This document shows positions 43,393 through 56,979 of a stretch of DNA of 64,000 bases, in pieces (within the stretch, counting starts at the first letter, position 1; each line of letters begins with the position of its first letter). The stretch covers positions 6,000,514 to 6,064,513 of the forward strand of contig NZ_CP117437.1 of NCBI RefSeq assembly GCF_030687535.1, in the 5' to 3' direction. The position numbers and the translations under genes were made by a program. The notes below the pieces were generated by a model that was not told where the DNA came from, did no database searches, and saw only the letters and a list, made by a program, of their open reading frames with translations. This DNA comes from Pseudomonas sp. FP2335. Lineage in GTDB: Bacteria > Pseudomonadota > Gammaproteobacteria > Pseudomonadales > Pseudomonadaceae.

Positions 43393-43809
43393 TTACTTCT
43401 TGCGGATCTGCTGGAGCGTGCGCAGCTGGGCTGCAGCCTCGGCCAGACGTACAGCAGCAGCGCTGTAGTCGAAGTCCGCACCCTTTTCATTCAGGGCCTT
43501 CTCAGCAGCCTTGACGGCTTCCTGAGCGGAGGCTTCATCCAGGTCGCCAGCACGTTGCACGGTGTCGGCAAGTACCTTGACCATGTTCGGCTGAACCTCG
43601 AGGAAACCACCGGAGATGTAGAACACCTCCTTTTCCCCGCCTTGCTTGGTCAGAGTGATCGGACCTGGCTTCAAGCTGGTGATCAACGGCGCGTGACCCA
43701 TGGCAATACCAAGGTCACCGAGTTCGCCGTGTGCAATCACCATCTCTACCAGACCGGAGAAGATTTCCCCTTCCGCGCTGACGATATCGCAATGGACTGT
43801 CATAGCCAT
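43393..43809 (-). CDS. atpC: ATP synthase epsilon subunit
   Basis: This 138-residue F1 subunit forms part of the central stalk and can inhibit ATP hydrolysis. The N-terminal beta-sandwich begins [19 protein letters not shown] and contains [21 protein letters not shown]. The C-terminal helical hairpin ends in [12 protein letters not shown]. It is last of the atpIBEFHAGDC operon, 44 bases after atpD. Confidence 0.96.
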   Translation of the reverse strand: MAMTVHCDIVSAEGEIFSGLVEMVIAHGELGDLGIAMGHAPLITSLKPGPITLTKQGGEKEVFYISGGFLEVQPNMVKVLADTVQRAGDLDEASAQEAVKAAEKALNEKGADFDYSAAAVRLAEAAAQLRTLQQIRKK

Positions 43810-43853
43810 CTGATTGCCTCAACCTGATGAGCGCCCGTTTCCGGGCGCTTGGA

Positions 43854-45257
<1,404 letters not shown>

Positions 45258-46118
45258 TTAAACCGCGGCAGCGCCGCCGACGATTTCCGAGATCTCTTGG
45301 GTGATCGCAGCCTGACGCGCCTTGTTGTAGATCAGCTGCAAATCGCTGATCAGATCACCGGCGTTGTCGGTAGCGTTTTTCATCGCGATCATCCGCGCCG
45401 CTTGTTCAGCTGCGTTGTTCTCGACCACCGCCTGGTACACCTGCGACTCCACGTAGCGCACCATCAAGCCGTCAAGCAGCTCTTTGGCGTCTGGTTCGTA
45501 GAGGTAGTCCCAGTGGTGCTTGAGTTCCTGATCCGGAGTCGCCACCAGTGGAATCAATTGCTCCACGGTTGGCTGCTGGGTCATGGTGTTGATGAACTTG
45601 TTGGATACCACGGAGAGGCGGTCAATCCGGCCTTCCAGGTACGCATCCAGCATCACCTTCACACTGCCGATCAAATCATTGATCGACGGCTCTTCACCCA
45701 GGTGGCTGATAGCTGCTACGACGTTGCCGCCGAAGTTACGGAAAAAGGCCGCACCCTTGCTACCAACAACACACAGATCGATCTCGACGCCGTTTTCGCG
45801 GTTTACCGCCATGTCCTTGACCAGGGCCTTGAACAGGTTGGTATTCAAACCACCGCACAAACCACGGTCACTGCTCACAACCACATAACCGACGCGCTTA
45901 ACTTCGCGGTCGATCATGAACGGGTGGCGGTATTCCGGGTTGGCGTTGGCCAGATGCCCAATTACCTGGCGGATACGCTCCGCATAAGGACGGCTAGCAG
46001 CCATGCGCATTTGTGCCTTGCGCATTTTGCTGACCGCCACTTTTTCCATGGCGCTGGTAATTTTTTGCGTGCTTTTGATGCTCGCAATCTTACTGCGAAT
46101 CTCTTTTGCGCCTGCCAT
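45258..46118 (-). CDS. atpG: ATP synthase gamma subunit
   Basis: This 286-residue F1 central rotor shaft has an N-terminal helix [20 protein letters not shown] and a C-terminal helix ending [15 protein letters not shown] that form the coiled coil. The middle holds [17 protein letters not shown]. It is 27 bases upstream of atpD and 50 downstream of atpA. Confidence 0.97.
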   Translation of the reverse strand: MAGAKEIRSKIASIKSTQKITSAMEKVAVSKMRKAQMRMAASRPYAERIRQVIGHLANANPEYRHPFMIDREVKRVGYVVVSSDRGLCGGLNTNLFKALVKDMAVNRENGVEIDLCVVGSKGAAFFRNFGGNVVAAISHLGEEPSINDLIGSVKVMLDAYLEGRIDRLSVVSNKFINTMTQQPTVEQLIPLVATPDQELKHHWDYLYEPDAKELLDGLMVRYVESQVYQAVVENNAAEQAARMIAMKNATDNAGDLISDLQLIYNKARQAAITQEISEIVGGAAAV

Positions 46119-46168
46119 GTAACACCTATCAGGTTAGCAAGCGGGAGCCTTGCGGCTCCCGCTGCGGC

Positions 46169-47713
46169 TTACCAGGTTTGGGTGGCCTTGAACTTCTCGA
46201 TACCGGCTTTCATGCCAGCGTCGATATCGTCATTGAAGTCACCCTTCACGTTGATCTTCGCCATCAGTTCGGCGTGATCGCGGTTGAAGTAAGCAATCAG
46301 CGCTTGTTCAAAGCTGCCGACCTTGGCGATTTCAACGTCGGTCAGGAACCCACGCTCAGCGGCATACAGCGACAACGCCATGTCAGCGATCGACATTGGG
46401 GCGTATTGCTTCTGCTTCATCAGCTCGGTAACGCGCTGACCATGCTCAAGTTGCTTACGGGTCGCTTCGTCCAGGTCAGAAGCGAACTGGGCGAATGCCG
46501 CCAGTTCACGGTACTGAGCCAGAGCGGTACGGATACCACCGGAGAGCTTCTTGATGATCTTGGTCTGAGCGGCACCACCCACACGGGATACCGAAACACC
46601 GGCGTTCACTGCAGGGCGGATGCCCGAGTTGAACATGGCCGATTCCAGGAAGATCTGACCGTCGGTGATGGAAATCACGTTGGTCGGAACGAACGCGGAA
46701 ACGTCGCCAGCCTGGGTTTCGATGATCGGCAGTGCGGTCAGGGAACCGGTTTTGCCGGTCACTGCGCCGTTGGTGAACTTCTCTACGTACTCTTCCGAAA
46801 CGCGGGATGCGCGCTCCAGCAGACGGGAGTGGAGATAGAACACGTCGCCTGGGTAGGCTTCACGGCCTGGTGGACGGCGCAGCAGCAGGGAAATCTGGCG
46901 GTAAGCCACTGCTTGCTTGGACAGATCGTCATAAACGATCAGCGCGTCTTCACCGCGGTCGCGGAAGTATTCACCCATGGTGCAACCGGAGTACGGTGCC
47001 AGGAATTGCAGCGCAGGAGATTCCGAAGCACTGGCAGCCACGATGATCGTGTTGGCCAGGGCGCCGTTTTCTTCCAGCTTGCGAACCACGTTGGCGATGG
47101 TCGATTGCTTCTGACCGATGGCTACGTAGACGCAGAAAATGCCGCTGTTCTTCTGGTTGATGATCGCGTCGATCGCCAGGGCGGTCTTACCGATCTGACG
47201 GTCACCGATGATCAGCTCACGCTGGCCACGGCCGACTGGGATCATGGCATCGACAGCCTTGTAGCCAGTCTGTACAGGCTGGTCTACCGACTTACGCCAG
47301 ATCACGCCTGGAGCAACTTTCTCGACCGCGTCGGTCTCGGTGTTGCCCAGTGGACCTTTACCGTCAACAGGGTTACCCAGTGCGTCGACTACGCGACCCA
47401 GCAGTTCCTTACCAACCGGAACTTCCAGGATGCGGCCAGTGCACTTGGCGCTCATGCCTTCAGCCAGACTGGTGTACGCGCCCAATACAACGGCACCTAC
47501 GGAGTCTTGCTCCAGGTTGAGGGCCATACCGTAGACGCCGCCCGGAAACTCGATCATCTCGCCGTACATTACGTCGGCCAGACCGTGAATCCGCACGATG
47601 CCGTCAGATACGCTGACGACAGTGCCTTCGTTACGGGCTTGGGAGGTCACATCGAGCTTGTCGATGCGGCCCTTGATAATTTCACTTATTTCGGAAGGAT
47701 TGAGTTGCTGCAT
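46169..47713 (-). CDS. atpA: ATP synthase alpha subunit
   Basis: This 514-residue non-catalytic nucleotide-binding F1 subunit begins [18 protein letters not shown]. It has P-loop [35 protein letters not shown] and the arginine-finger region. Length matches the family. It lies 21 bases after atpH. Confidence 0.97.
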   Translation of the reverse strand: MQQLNPSEISEIIKGRIDKLDVTSQARNEGTVVSVSDGIVRIHGLADVMYGEMIEFPGGVYGMALNLEQDSVGAVVLGAYTSLAEGMSAKCTGRILEVPVGKELLGRVVDALGNPVDGKGPLGNTETDAVEKVAPGVIWRKSVDQPVQTGYKAVDAMIPVGRGQRELIIGDRQIGKTALAIDAIINQKNSGIFCVYVAIGQKQSTIANVVRKLEENGALANTIIVAASASESPALQFLAPYSGCTMGEYFRDRGEDALIVYDDLSKQAVAYRQISLLLRRPPGREAYPGDVFYLHSRLLERASRVSEEYVEKFTNGAVTGKTGSLTALPIIETQAGDVSAFVPTNVISITDGQIFLESAMFNSGIRPAVNAGVSVSRVGGAAQTKIIKKLSGGIRTALAQYRELAAFAQFASDLDEATRKQLEHGQRVTELMKQKQYAPMSIADMALSLYAAERGFLTDVEIAKVGSFEQALIAYFNRDHAELMAKINVKGDFNDDIDAGMKAGIEKFKATQTW

Positions 47714-47734
47714 TGCTCTGCTGCCCCTTCAAAC

Positions 47735-48271
47735 TCAAGATTTCAATGCTTCGGCAAGATTCGCGAGTTTGCCGCGAATCGAGCCATCGATAACCAGGTC
47801 GCCGGCGCGAATGACAACACCCCCAATGAGGGATGGGTCTTCCGCAACTTGCAGGCGCACTTCCCGGTCGAGTCGTGCACTGAGAACCTTGGCGAGTTTG
47901 TCTTGCTGTTCTTGGTTCAATGCAAAAGCACTGGTCACTTCAACGTCTACCGATTTCTCTTGCTCGGCCTTGTACAGGTCGAACAGAGCGGCAATCTCCG
48001 GCAGAAGCAGGAGACGGTCGTTTTCGGCAATGACGTTGATGAAGTTCTGTGCCTTCACATCAAACTTGTCGCCGCACACTTCAATAAAAGTGGCGGCCTT
48101 GTCTGCGCTCGTCAGTCGCGGGGCCTTGAGCACGCGCTGCATGGTGTCGTCTTGCGACACTGCTGCAGCCAGGCCGAGCATGGCTGACCAAGAGGCCAGC
48201 TGCTGGTGGGCCTGGGCGTGCTCGAAGGCTGCCTTAGCGTAAGGTCGGGCCAACGTGGTCAATTCTGCCAT
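47735..48271 (-). CDS. atpH: ATP synthase delta subunit
   Basis: This 178-residue F1 peripheral-stalk subunit connects the alpha subunits to the b stalk. The N-terminal six-helix domain begins [20 protein letters not shown]. The C-terminus carries [17 protein letters not shown] and [20 protein letters not shown]. It lies 12 bases after atpF. Confidence 0.96.
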   Translation of the reverse strand: MAELTTLARPYAKAAFEHAQAHQQLASWSAMLGLAAAVSQDDTMQRVLKAPRLTSADKAATFIEVCGDKFDVKAQNFINVIAENDRLLLLPEIAALFDLYKAEQEKSVDVEVTSAFALNQEQQDKLAKVLSARLDREVRLQVAEDPSLIGGVVIRAGDLVIDGSIRGKLANLAEALKS

Positions 48272-48283
48272 GATCGCCCTCGC

Positions 48284-48754
48284 TTAAATTTCAGCAGCCA
48301 GTTTGTTAACCAGCTCCGCGTGCGCGTTTTGATCGATTGTGGCACCCAGGATCTTCTCAGCACCGCCAACGGCCAGAGCACCCAGTTGGGCACGCAGCGC
48401 GTCTTTGACACCGTTCAGTTCCTGCTCGATCTCGGCCTGAGCCTGAACCTTCACACGGTCAGCGTCGATACGGGCTTTTTCAACAGCCTCTTCAACGATC
48501 TGGTTACCGCGTTTCTTGGCTTGCTCAATGATTTCGGCTGCTTGAGCTTTCGCTTCGCGCAGTTGTTGACCCGCTTTATCTTGGGCCAACTCCAGGTCGC
48601 GAGCTGCTCGTGCTGCAGCGTCCAGCCCATCCGCGATCTTCTTCTGACGTTCGTGCAGAGCTGCGATGACCGGAGGCCATACGAACTTCATGCAGAAAAC
48701 GACAAAAATCAAGAACGCTAAGGACTGACCAATAATGGTTGCATTAATGTTCAC
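48284..48754 (-). CDS. atpF: ATP synthase b subunit
   Basis: This 156-residue F0 subunit has one N-terminal membrane helix ([20 protein letters not shown]) and a long charged coiled-coil stalk. A GTG codon at 48754 gives the standard start (V)NINATIIG and the usual 156 length. An upstream in-frame extension of 12 residues has no support. Confidence 0.95.
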   Translation of the reverse strand: MNINATIIGQSLAFLIFVVFCMKFVWPPVIAALHERQKKIADGLDAAARAARDLELAQDKAGQQLREAKAQAAEIIEQAKKRGNQIVEEAVEKARIDADRVKVQAQAEIEQELNGVKDALRAQLGALAVGGAEKILGATIDQNAHAELVNKLAAEI

Positions 48755-48810
48755 GCCAATACCTCGCTCATTCGTTGCACAACACACCAATCACTCGAAA
48801 AGACGAGTGA

Positions 48811-49083
<273 letters not shown>

Positions 49084-49202
49084 TTACGTCGTATGGTTTA
49101 GGTTTTTTAGATTTTAAAGCGGTAAAACAAATCGTTTCATAGCCCGATAGGGCCTACCTTCCCGTTTTACCGGGAAGGACATCAGACTAGTCGAGACTGG
49201 TC

Positions 49203-50496
<1,294 letters not shown>

Positions 50497-50570
50497 CACT
50501 CTTGCTCCTCAATGGTCGGCTGCCGGAAATCAATAACTTGGCATAATTTGTGCCGACAAAATGCGCGCAG

Positions 50571-50599
50571 AGTATAGGGGCGGTTCTGCCCCTATTCAA
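50571..50599 (-). promoter_or_regulatory. Sigma-70 promoter of the atp operon with palindromic spacer
   Basis: On the minus strand TTGAAT (-35) is followed by exactly 17 bases and TATACT (-10), about 75 bases upstream of atpI. The spacer is almost wholly the inverted repeat ATAGGGGC-GGTTCT-GCCCCTAT (50574-50595), a possible operator or the tail-end hairpin of the parB side. Confidence 0.65.
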
Positions 50600-50644
50600 C
50601 TGTCGGGTAGTGATTTCCGATCACACGCTACATAAGCAAATGTT

Positions 50645-51517
50645 TCAGCGGATGTGGGCAAGGACGCCCTGAAGCTCATCGAGAGAGTTATAGCCGATGA
50701 CCAATTGGCCTTTGCCCTTCTTGCCGTGGCGAATTTGCACCGCAGAGCCCAGCCGCTCGGCCAGGCGCTGTTCAAGACGGGCAATATCCGGATCAGGTTT
50801 GGCCGTTTCGACCGGTGCAGGTTTGCCGCTCAACCACTGGCGAACCAGGGCCTCGGTCTGACGAACGGTGAGCCCTCGTGCGACAACGTGTCGCGCCCCT
50901 TCAACCTGTTGATTTTCGGGCAAACCGAGCAAAGCGCGGGCATGCCCCATTTCCAGGTCGCCATGGGACAGCATGGTCTTGATGACTTCCGGCAGCGCTA
51001 TCAGGCGCAGCAAGTTGGACACGGTCACGCGGGACTTGCCCACGGCCTCGGCCACTTGTTGCTGGGTCAGCTGGAATTCCTGCTGCAAACGCTGCAACGC
51101 GATCGCTTCTTCGATCGGGTTGAGGTCTTCACGCTGGATGTTCTCGATCAAGGCCATGGCGATAGCGGTTTCATCCGGCACATCGCGGACCATCGCCGGG
51201 ATGGTCTCCTTGCCGGCCTGCTGGCTGGCACGCCAGCGGCGTTCACCGGCGATGATTTCAAAACGTCCGCCACCGATCGGGCGGACCACGATCGGCTGCA
51301 TCACGCCCTGGGCCTTGATCGAATTGGCCAGTTCTTCCAGCGCCTGGGGGTCCATGTCCCGGCGTGGCTGGTATTTGCCGCGCTGGATCAGGTCCAGGGG
51401 CAGGTGCTGCAGCTCGCGCTCGTCGGCCTGCACCGCTTGTTCTTCAAGCGATGTGACGGTCGGACCACTCAACAGTGCATCCAGTCCACGTCCGAGACCT
51501 CGTTTCTTGACGGCCAT
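50645..51517 (-). CDS. parB: Chromosome-partitioning protein ParB
   Basis: This 290-residue CTP-dependent clamp binds parS and spreads along DNA near the origin. The N-terminal ParA-contact region MAVKKRGLGRGLDALLSG is followed by the CTP-binding GERRWRASQQAG. The helix-turn-helix is LTQQQVAEAVGKSRVTVSNLLRLI, and a C-terminal dimerisation domain closes the protein. It lies nine bases after parA. Confidence 0.96.
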   Translation of the reverse strand: MAVKKRGLGRGLDALLSGPTVTSLEEQAVQADERELQHLPLDLIQRGKYQPRRDMDPQALEELANSIKAQGVMQPIVVRPIGGGRFEIIAGERRWRASQQAGKETIPAMVRDVPDETAIAMALIENIQREDLNPIEEAIALQRLQQEFQLTQQQVAEAVGKSRVTVSNLLRLIALPEVIKTMLSHGDLEMGHARALLGLPENQQVEGARHVVARGLTVRQTEALVRQWLSGKPAPVETAKPDPDIARLEQRLAERLGSAVQIRHGKKGKGQLVIGYNSLDELQGVLAHIR

Positions 51518-51526
51518 GGGGATTCC

Positions 51527-52324
51527 TTAAGTTGGCTGGGCTGCAGCGGTGCGTGAGTTGCGGCGTTGACGACGAACCATCTCGCCGGCCAGGGCCAGGT
51601 AGGCAATGGCGCCACGCGAGGATTTGTCATACGCCAGCGCGGGCATGCCGTAGCTTGGCGCTTCGGCCAGACGGATGTTGCGCGGGATAACTGTGTCGTA
51701 GAGCTGGTCGCCAAAGTGTTCCTTGAGCTGCGCCGACACATCGTTCATCAGGCTCAGGCGCGGATCGAACATCGTGCGCAGCAGGCCTTCGATCTGCAGG
51801 TTCGGGTTGAGCAACTCAGCGATACGCTTGATGTTATCCACAAGGTCGCTCAAGCCTTCCAGCGCGTAGTACTCGCACTGCATGGGGATAATCACCCCAT
51901 CGGCGGCCACCAGTGCGTTCAGCGTGAGCATCGACAGCGACGGTGGGCAGTCGATCAAGATGTAATCGTAATTCTCGCGGATCGGCGCCAGGGCGCTGCG
52001 CAGACGGCTTTCTTTCATCTGCATTTCCAGCAGCACCACTTCCGCCGCGGTCAAGTCGCGGTTGGCCGGCAGCAGTTGATAACCGCCGTGTTCGGAAAAG
52101 TGCATGGCCTGGGCCAGGTCGCACTCGCCGATCAGCAAGTCATAGACCGAGTTTTCCAGGCCGTGTTTATCCACACCGCTACCCATGGTGGCGTTGCCCT
52201 GTGGATCGAGATCGATCAACAGCACCCGGCGCTTGGTGGCGACCAGGGATGCTGCGAGGTTGATGCAGGTGGTGGTTTTGCCCACGCCACCTTTCTGGTT
52301 CGCTATCGCGAATACCTTAGCCAT
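51527..52324 (-). CDS. parA: Chromosome-partitioning ATPase ParA
   Basis: This 265-residue Walker-type ATPase has a deviant Walker A KGGVGKTTTCINLA near residue 11, Walker A' DLDPQGNAT and Walker B YILIDCPPSLSML. With ParB it moves the origin region during segregation. The MAKVFAIANQ start at 52324 is preferred over an ATG six codons upstream. It is 18 bases after rsmG. Confidence 0.96.
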   Translation of the reverse strand: MAKVFAIANQKGGVGKTTTCINLAASLVATKRRVLLIDLDPQGNATMGSGVDKHGLENSVYDLLIGECDLAQAMHFSEHGGYQLLPANRDLTAAEVVLLEMQMKESRLRSALAPIRENYDYILIDCPPSLSMLTLNALVAADGVIIPMQCEYYALEGLSDLVDNIKRIAELLNPNLQIEGLLRTMFDPRLSLMNDVSAQLKEHFGDQLYDTVIPRNIRLAEAPSYGMPALAYDKSSRGAIAYLALAGEMVRRQRRNSRTAAAQPT

Positions 52325-52342
52325 TCTTGCTTGTGTTCCCAA

Positions 52343-52987
52343 TCATGCCGTGCGGCGCAGTATCAGCAGATGGCGTTGGCCTTGGCAACCGGGTACGGCC
52401 AAGGCGTGTTCGCTATCGAGGTGGAAGTCTGCCGGCAATGCTAACAGCTCGTCGCTTGGATGGACGCCCTTCATTGCCAGCCAGCGGGTGTCACGGTCGC
52501 CCAGGTGGCGAGTCCAGTTGCTGAAGTTGTCCATGCTGCTGAAGGCCCGGGAAACAATTCCGTTGAAAGGCTGTTCAGGCGTGAAGGCTTCGACGCGACT
52601 GTGGATAACTTGCAGGTTATCCAGCTTGAGTTCGAGTTTGACCTGGGTCAGGAAGCGGGTTTTCTTGCCGTTGCTGTCCAGGCAGGTCACTTGCGACTCG
52701 GGAAACAGGATGGCCAGGGGAATGCCCGGCATGCCGCCGCCACTGCCGACGTCGAGCCAGCGGCCGTTTTCGATAAACGGCATCACACTCAAGCTGTCGA
52801 GCAAATGACGCGAAACCATTTCGTCCGGATCGCGCACTGCGGTCAGGTTGTAAGCCTTGTTCCATTTGATCAACAGGGCCAGGTAGCCCAACAGCAATTC
52901 GTGCTGGGCCGGGGTCAGGTCGACACCCAACTGGCGCGCACCTGTGGATAACTCTTCGGCATGTTGCGAGGTGACAGACGAACTCAA
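52343..52987 (-). CDS. rsmG: 16S rRNA (guanine-N7) methyltransferase RsmG
   Basis: This 214-residue SAM-dependent enzyme methylates G527 of 16S rRNA. The SAM site is [20 protein letters not shown], with [14 protein letters not shown] after it. It overlaps the mnmG stop by four bases, the conserved gidA-gidB pairing. Confidence 0.96.
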   Translation of the reverse strand: MSSSVTSQHAEELSTGARQLGVDLTPAQHELLLGYLALLIKWNKAYNLTAVRDPDEMVSRHLLDSLSVMPFIENGRWLDVGSGGGMPGIPLAILFPESQVTCLDSNGKKTRFLTQVKLELKLDNLQVIHSRVEAFTPEQPFNGIVSRAFSSMDNFSNWTRHLGDRDTRWLAMKGVHPSDELLALPADFHLDSEHALAVPGCQGQRHLLILRRTA

Positions 52988-54879
52988 GCGCTTTGCTCCA
53001 ACTGACGGCCCGCGCCGCGTTTTTTCAAATGAATCATCAACAGCGAAATGGCTGCCGGGGTCACACCGGGGATACGCGAAGCCTGGCCCAGGGTTTCCGG
53101 GCGAGTTATCCCCAGCTTGCTTTGGATTTCTTTCGACAGCCCGGAAATCCCGGTGTAGTCGATGTCCACAGGCAGCTTGGTATCTTCGCTGGCGCGCAGA
53201 CGAGCGATTTCGTCCTGCTGACGGTCAATGTAACCGGCGTATTTGGTCTTGATCTCGACTTGCTCGGCGACCTGTGGATCTTCTGCGCCACCGCCCGTCA
53301 CTTCGACCAGACCAGCGTAGTCGATTTCCGGACGGGAAAGCAGGTTCAGCAGGTTGTACTCGTGGGTCAGCGGCGTGCCGAATTTTTCGGCAATTGCGTC
53401 GCCCTGCTCGGTACCCGGGCGAACCCAGGTACTTTTCAGACGCTGTTCTTCCAGCGCAATGCTTTCGCGTTTTTTGCAGAAGGCTTCCCAACGCGCGTCA
53501 TCGACCAGGCCCAGCTCGCGACCTTTTTCGGTCAGGCGCAGGTCGGCGTTGTCTTCGCGCAGGATCAGACGGTATTCCGCCCGGGACGTGAACATCCGGT
53601 ACGGTTCCTGGGTACCGAGGGTAATCAGGTCGTCAACCAGCACGCCGATGTATGCCTCATCGCGACGCGGGCACCAGCTGTCTTTGCCCTGCGCGCGCAG
53701 CGCAGCGTTGGTTCCGGCCAGCAAACCCTGGGCGCCGGCTTCTTCGTAACCGGTGGTGCCGTTGATTTGGCCGGCGAAGAACAGGCCGCCGATGACTTTG
53801 GTTTCGAGGCTGTACTTGAGGTCACGCGGGTCGAAGTAGTCGTACTCGATGGCGTAGCCCGGACGCACGATGTGTGCGTTTTCCATGCCGCGAATCGATT
53901 GCACGATCTGGATCTGCACGTCGAAAGGCAGCGAAGTGGAAATGCCGTTCGGGTAAAGCTCGTGGGTAGTCAAACCTTCGGGCTCGATGAAGACCTGATG
54001 GCTTTCCTTGTCGGCAAAGCGGTGGATCTTGTCTTCGATCGACGGGCAATAACGCGGGCCGATGCCTTCGATCACCCCGGAATACATCGGCGAACGGTCG
54101 AGGTTCGCAGCAATGATTTCGTGGGTACGGGCATTGGTATGGGTAATCCAGCAGCTCACCTGTTTCGGATGCTGCTCTTTGGAGCCCATGAACGACATCA
54201 CAGGTATCGGCGTATCACCGGCTTGTTCGGTCATCACCGAGAAATCCACAGAACGCCCGTCGATACGCGGCGGGGTCCCGGTTTTCAGGCGACCGACACG
54301 CAGCGGCAATTCACGCAGGCGTTTTGCCAGGGCAATCGACGGCGGATCACCGGCGCGACCACCGGAATAGTTCTGCATACCGATGTGGATAAGTCCGCCC
54401 AGGAACGTACCAGTGGTCAACACCACGGATTCTGCGAAGAAACGTAGGCCCATCTGGGTGACAACACCGCGCACTTGGTCCTGCTCGACGATCAGGTCGT
54501 CCGCGGCCTGTTGAAATATCCACAGGTTCGCCTGGTTCTCCAGGGTTTCGCGCACGGCCGCCTTGTACAGGATGCGGTCGGCTTGTGCCCGGGTAGCACG
54601 CACGGCCGGGCCTTTGCGGCTGTTGAGCACGCGAAATTGAATACCACCCTTGTCGGTAGCCATGGCCATCACGCCGCCGAGGGCGTCGATTTCTTTGACC
54701 AAGTGGCTTTTGCCGATCCCGCCAATGGCGGGGTTGCAACTCATGGCACCGAGGGTTTCCACGTTGTGCGTAAGCAACAGGGTTTTTACGCCCATACGTG
54801 CTGACGCCAGTGCTGCCTCGGTACCGGCATGACCGCCGCCGATGACGATCACTTCAAAACGGGAAGGGAAATCCACCAC
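52984..54879 (-). CDS. mnmG: tRNA uridine carboxymethylaminomethyl modification enzyme MnmG
   Basis: This 631-residue FAD enzyme works with MnmE to install cmnm5 on U34 of certain tRNAs. The FAD loop is [19 protein letters not shown], and [22 protein letters not shown] and the C-terminal helical domain ([14 protein letters not shown]) are typical. In most pseudomonads mnmE is its immediate upstream neighbour. Here they are separated by a 4.5-kb iron cassette. Confidence 0.97.
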   Translation of the reverse strand: MVDFPSRFEVIVIGGGHAGTEAALASARMGVKTLLLTHNVETLGAMSCNPAIGGIGKSHLVKEIDALGGVMAMATDKGGIQFRVLNSRKGPAVRATRAQADRILYKAAVRETLENQANLWIFQQAADDLIVEQDQVRGVVTQMGLRFFAESVVLTTGTFLGGLIHIGMQNYSGGRAGDPPSIALAKRLRELPLRVGRLKTGTPPRIDGRSVDFSVMTEQAGDTPIPVMSFMGSKEQHPKQVSCWITHTNARTHEIIAANLDRSPMYSGVIEGIGPRYCPSIEDKIHRFADKESHQVFIEPEGLTTHELYPNGISTSLPFDVQIQIVQSIRGMENAHIVRPGYAIEYDYFDPRDLKYSLETKVIGGLFFAGQINGTTGYEEAGAQGLLAGTNAALRAQGKDSWCPRRDEAYIGVLVDDLITLGTQEPYRMFTSRAEYRLILREDNADLRLTEKGRELGLVDDARWEAFCKKRESIALEEQRLKSTWVRPGTEQGDAIAEKFGTPLTHEYNLLNLLSRPEIDYAGLVEVTGGGAEDPQVAEQVEIKTKYAGYIDRQQDEIARLRASEDTKLPVDIDYTGISGLSKEIQSKLGITRPETLGQASRIPGVTPAAISLLMIHLKKRGAGRQLEQSA

Positions 54880-55001
54880 GCACCTCGTGCCTGCTTATGT
54901 AGGTAATCAGGAATTGTCTGTTGAAAGAGATTTAGAGCTTTGGCGGCAAGTATAGGGACTTAGCCCTTCCTAAAGAACCCTTTGCACAAAATTTAACCAG
55001 C

Positions 55002-55290
55002 TGTGGATGAATCACAGACAATAGAAATTAAAAGAGAGAAATTTATTAAATCTTTGTTTTTATGTTTATTTCTACTGAGCCACCTTTCTGTGGATAGATC
55101 GCTACAGGCCTTTATTTACTTTGTGTACAGCGATTCAAAAGTCTGTGGTCATGTGCCAATGAGGCCGTTGGATAAGTGCTTTAAGCCTGTGGATTAAACA
55201 GGTGGTTATCCACAGATGGGTTTATCTTCAGTTTTCAGGCCCTGTTATCAACTGGGCACAGGGGCGGTTATTCACAGGGCTTAATCCACA
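55002..55290. other. DnaA-box cluster beside AT-rich DNA, upstream of mnmG
   Basis: The gene-free stretch 54880-55438 contains one perfect DnaA box (TTATCCACA, 55206-55214). Five one-mismatch copies lie at 55002-55010, 55089-55097, 55188-55196, 55268-55276 and 55282-55290. A very AT-rich segment (55020-55075) with long A and T runs lies next to them. The gidA/mnmG upstream region is the origin location in E. coli, so this may be a secondary or relic origin or a DnaA-binding reservoir. Confidence 0.6.
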
Positions 55291-55402
55291 GAAACAGACG
55301 AATCGCGGCATATTTGGCGCATGGGGAAGCCACCGAAATCTTTCGATTCGATGAGAGTTCTGGAAAAAGAGACCTATTGTGAGAAACCATAGTGCAGTTA
55401 AT

Positions 55403-55421
55403 AATAGCGATTATCATTAAC
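55403..55421. promoter_or_regulatory. Fur box upstream of fecI-like sigma gene
   Basis: AATAGCGATTATCATTAAC matches 15 of 19 positions of the Fur consensus read in this orientation. It ends 17 bases before the sigma-factor start, so the iron cassette should be expressed under iron limitation. Confidence 0.75.
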
Positions 55422-55438
55422 CTGTCCTGTCGCGCCCT

Positions 55439-55945
55439 ATGTCCCCTCCTTCACACATGGCCGCCGTCCAACACATCTACGAGCAGCACCACTCGTGGTT
55501 GCATGGATGGCTCAAAGGCAAATTGCATAACGCCTGCGATGCGGCCGACGTGGCACACGATACGTTCGTGCGTATTCTGGGTGGACGGCATGCGGCACAG
55601 ATCCTGGAGCCGAGAGACTATCTGGCGACCATCGCACGGGGCTTGGTGATCGATCGTTATCGCCGCCACGCCATCGAACAGGCCTACAAACAAAGCCTGG
55701 CCGAACGCCCTGAAACCTTCGCAATCAGTGAAGAAGACAAGGCAATCATCATCGAAACCCTGGTGGCTGTGGATAAAGCCCTGTCTGGCCTGGGGGAGCG
55801 AGCACGTCGGATTTTCATGCTGTCACAAATACAGGGCCTGACTTATCAACAGATCGCCGATCAACTGCAGGTTTCCCTGACCACTGTGAAAAAGCACATG
55901 ATCCGTGCGCTGACCGAGTGCGCGCTGATCATGGCCAGCCTCTGA
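55439..55945 (+). CDS. fecI: FecI-type ECF sigma factor
   Basis: This 168-residue sigma-70-family factor of the iron-starvation group has a region 2 with HIYEQHHSWLHGWLKGKLHN, ADVAHDTFVRIL and RDYLATIARGLVIDRYRR. Region 4 has ARRIFMLSQIQGLTYQQIAD and TTVKKHMIRALTEC. It would transcribe the receptor gene downstream after signalling through FecR. It has a Fur box in its promoter and its stop overlaps fecR by one base. The symbol denotes the family, not ferric citrate specificity. Confidence 0.9.
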   Translation: MSPPSHMAAVQHIYEQHHSWLHGWLKGKLHNACDAADVAHDTFVRILGGRHAAQILEPRDYLATIARGLVIDRYRRHAIEQAYKQSLAERPETFAISEEDKAIIIETLVAVDKALSGLGERARRIFMLSQIQGLTYQQIADQLQVSLTTVKKHMIRALTECALIMASL

Positions 55946-56889
55946 TGTCCGCCCCCGACCGCAAGGCCTTCGAGGCAGCAGCCAGTTGGTATGTGCAGTT
56001 TCAGGCACAGCCGCCGACCCCTAGTGAACGACATGCCTGGCAACAATGGCTCAATGGCGATCCTTCCCACCAGGCCGCGTGGAACCAGATGGAACGGTTA
56101 CAACGCAGCCTCGGTGCCCTGCCCCAGGACGTTAGCCACCGCGCATTGTCGACCCTCGAACAACGGCGACAGGTGCTCAAGTGGATGCTGGTACTTGGCG
56201 GTACGGGGTATGTCGGCTGGAACGTTCAGCAACACACTGACCTGCGGAATATCTGGGCCGACTACCGTACGACCGTGGGCGGCCGGCGGCGTATCGAACT
56301 GGCTGACGGCACACGGATCGATCTCAATACCAGCACCGCCATTGATGTGGCATTCGATGGGCGCCAGCGTTTGATTCGCCTGCGCGGAGGTGAAGTACTT
56401 ATCAACACCGGCAAGTCGGGTGGGCAGACACCGTTCTATGTTGAAACCCGCCAAGGACGGGTGCAGGCATTGGGGACGCGATTTACCGTGCGCCAACTGG
56501 CGGGCTCCACACGAGTCGGTGTGCTGGAGGACAAGGTGAACATCTCGCCTGCGGATCAGCCTGAACACAGTCGATTACTTGGCGCCGGCGAAAGCGCTGA
56601 CTTCGATCGACAAAATGTCGGACCCAACCAACGCTATCTTCGTGCACAGACCGCTTGGGTCGACGGCCAGTTGGTCGTCTTGGACGCACGGCTCGGTGAC
56701 GTCATCGACGAACTCGCCCGCTATCGATCCGGTGTCATCAGATGCGATTTGGCCTCGCAACACCTGCGCGTTTCCGGGGCTTTCCGACTGGATGCCACCG
56801 ACGCAGTGCTGGCTAACCTGCAGGCGACATTGCCGATCCAAGTGAAGTACTTCACCCGTTATTGGGTGTCGGTGCAGCGAATCGGCTGA
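55945..56889 (+). CDS. fecR: FecR-type anti-sigma/sigma regulator
   Basis: This 314-residue inner-membrane signal transducer has a cytoplasmic N-terminal domain (DUF4880: AASWYVQFQAQPPTPSERHAW). One transmembrane helix lies near 88-104 (WMLVLGGTGYVGW). The periplasmic FecR domain has RRIELADGTRIDLNTSTAIDV and VQALGTRFTVRQLAG. It relays the substrate-bound state of the receptor to the sigma factor. It overlaps fecI by one base, and 90 bases separate it from the receptor gene. Confidence 0.9.
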   Translation: MSAPDRKAFEAAASWYVQFQAQPPTPSERHAWQQWLNGDPSHQAAWNQMERLQRSLGALPQDVSHRALSTLEQRRQVLKWMLVLGGTGYVGWNVQQHTDLRNIWADYRTTVGGRRRIELADGTRIDLNTSTAIDVAFDGRQRLIRLRGGEVLINTGKSGGQTPFYVETRQGRVQALGTRFTVRQLAGSTRVGVLEDKVNISPADQPEHSRLLGAGESADFDRQNVGPNQRYLRAQTAWVDGQLVVLDARLGDVIDELARYRSGVIRCDLASQHLRVSGAFRLDATDAVLANLQATLPIQVKYFTRYWVSVQRIG

Positions 56890-56979
56890 CTGAAAAATAA
56901 TCCACAAGGGGGTTATCTTTTTTCAATCTGTCGCGGCCCTACAGGTAATTACGACGCAACCTTCAGGGCTTACCCACAC

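Noticed and set aside
55003..55197. Sixty-four-codon frame in the mnmG-fecI gap
   Set aside because: It spans the AT-rich tract and DnaA boxes, lacks a ribosome site and has no similarity I recognise.
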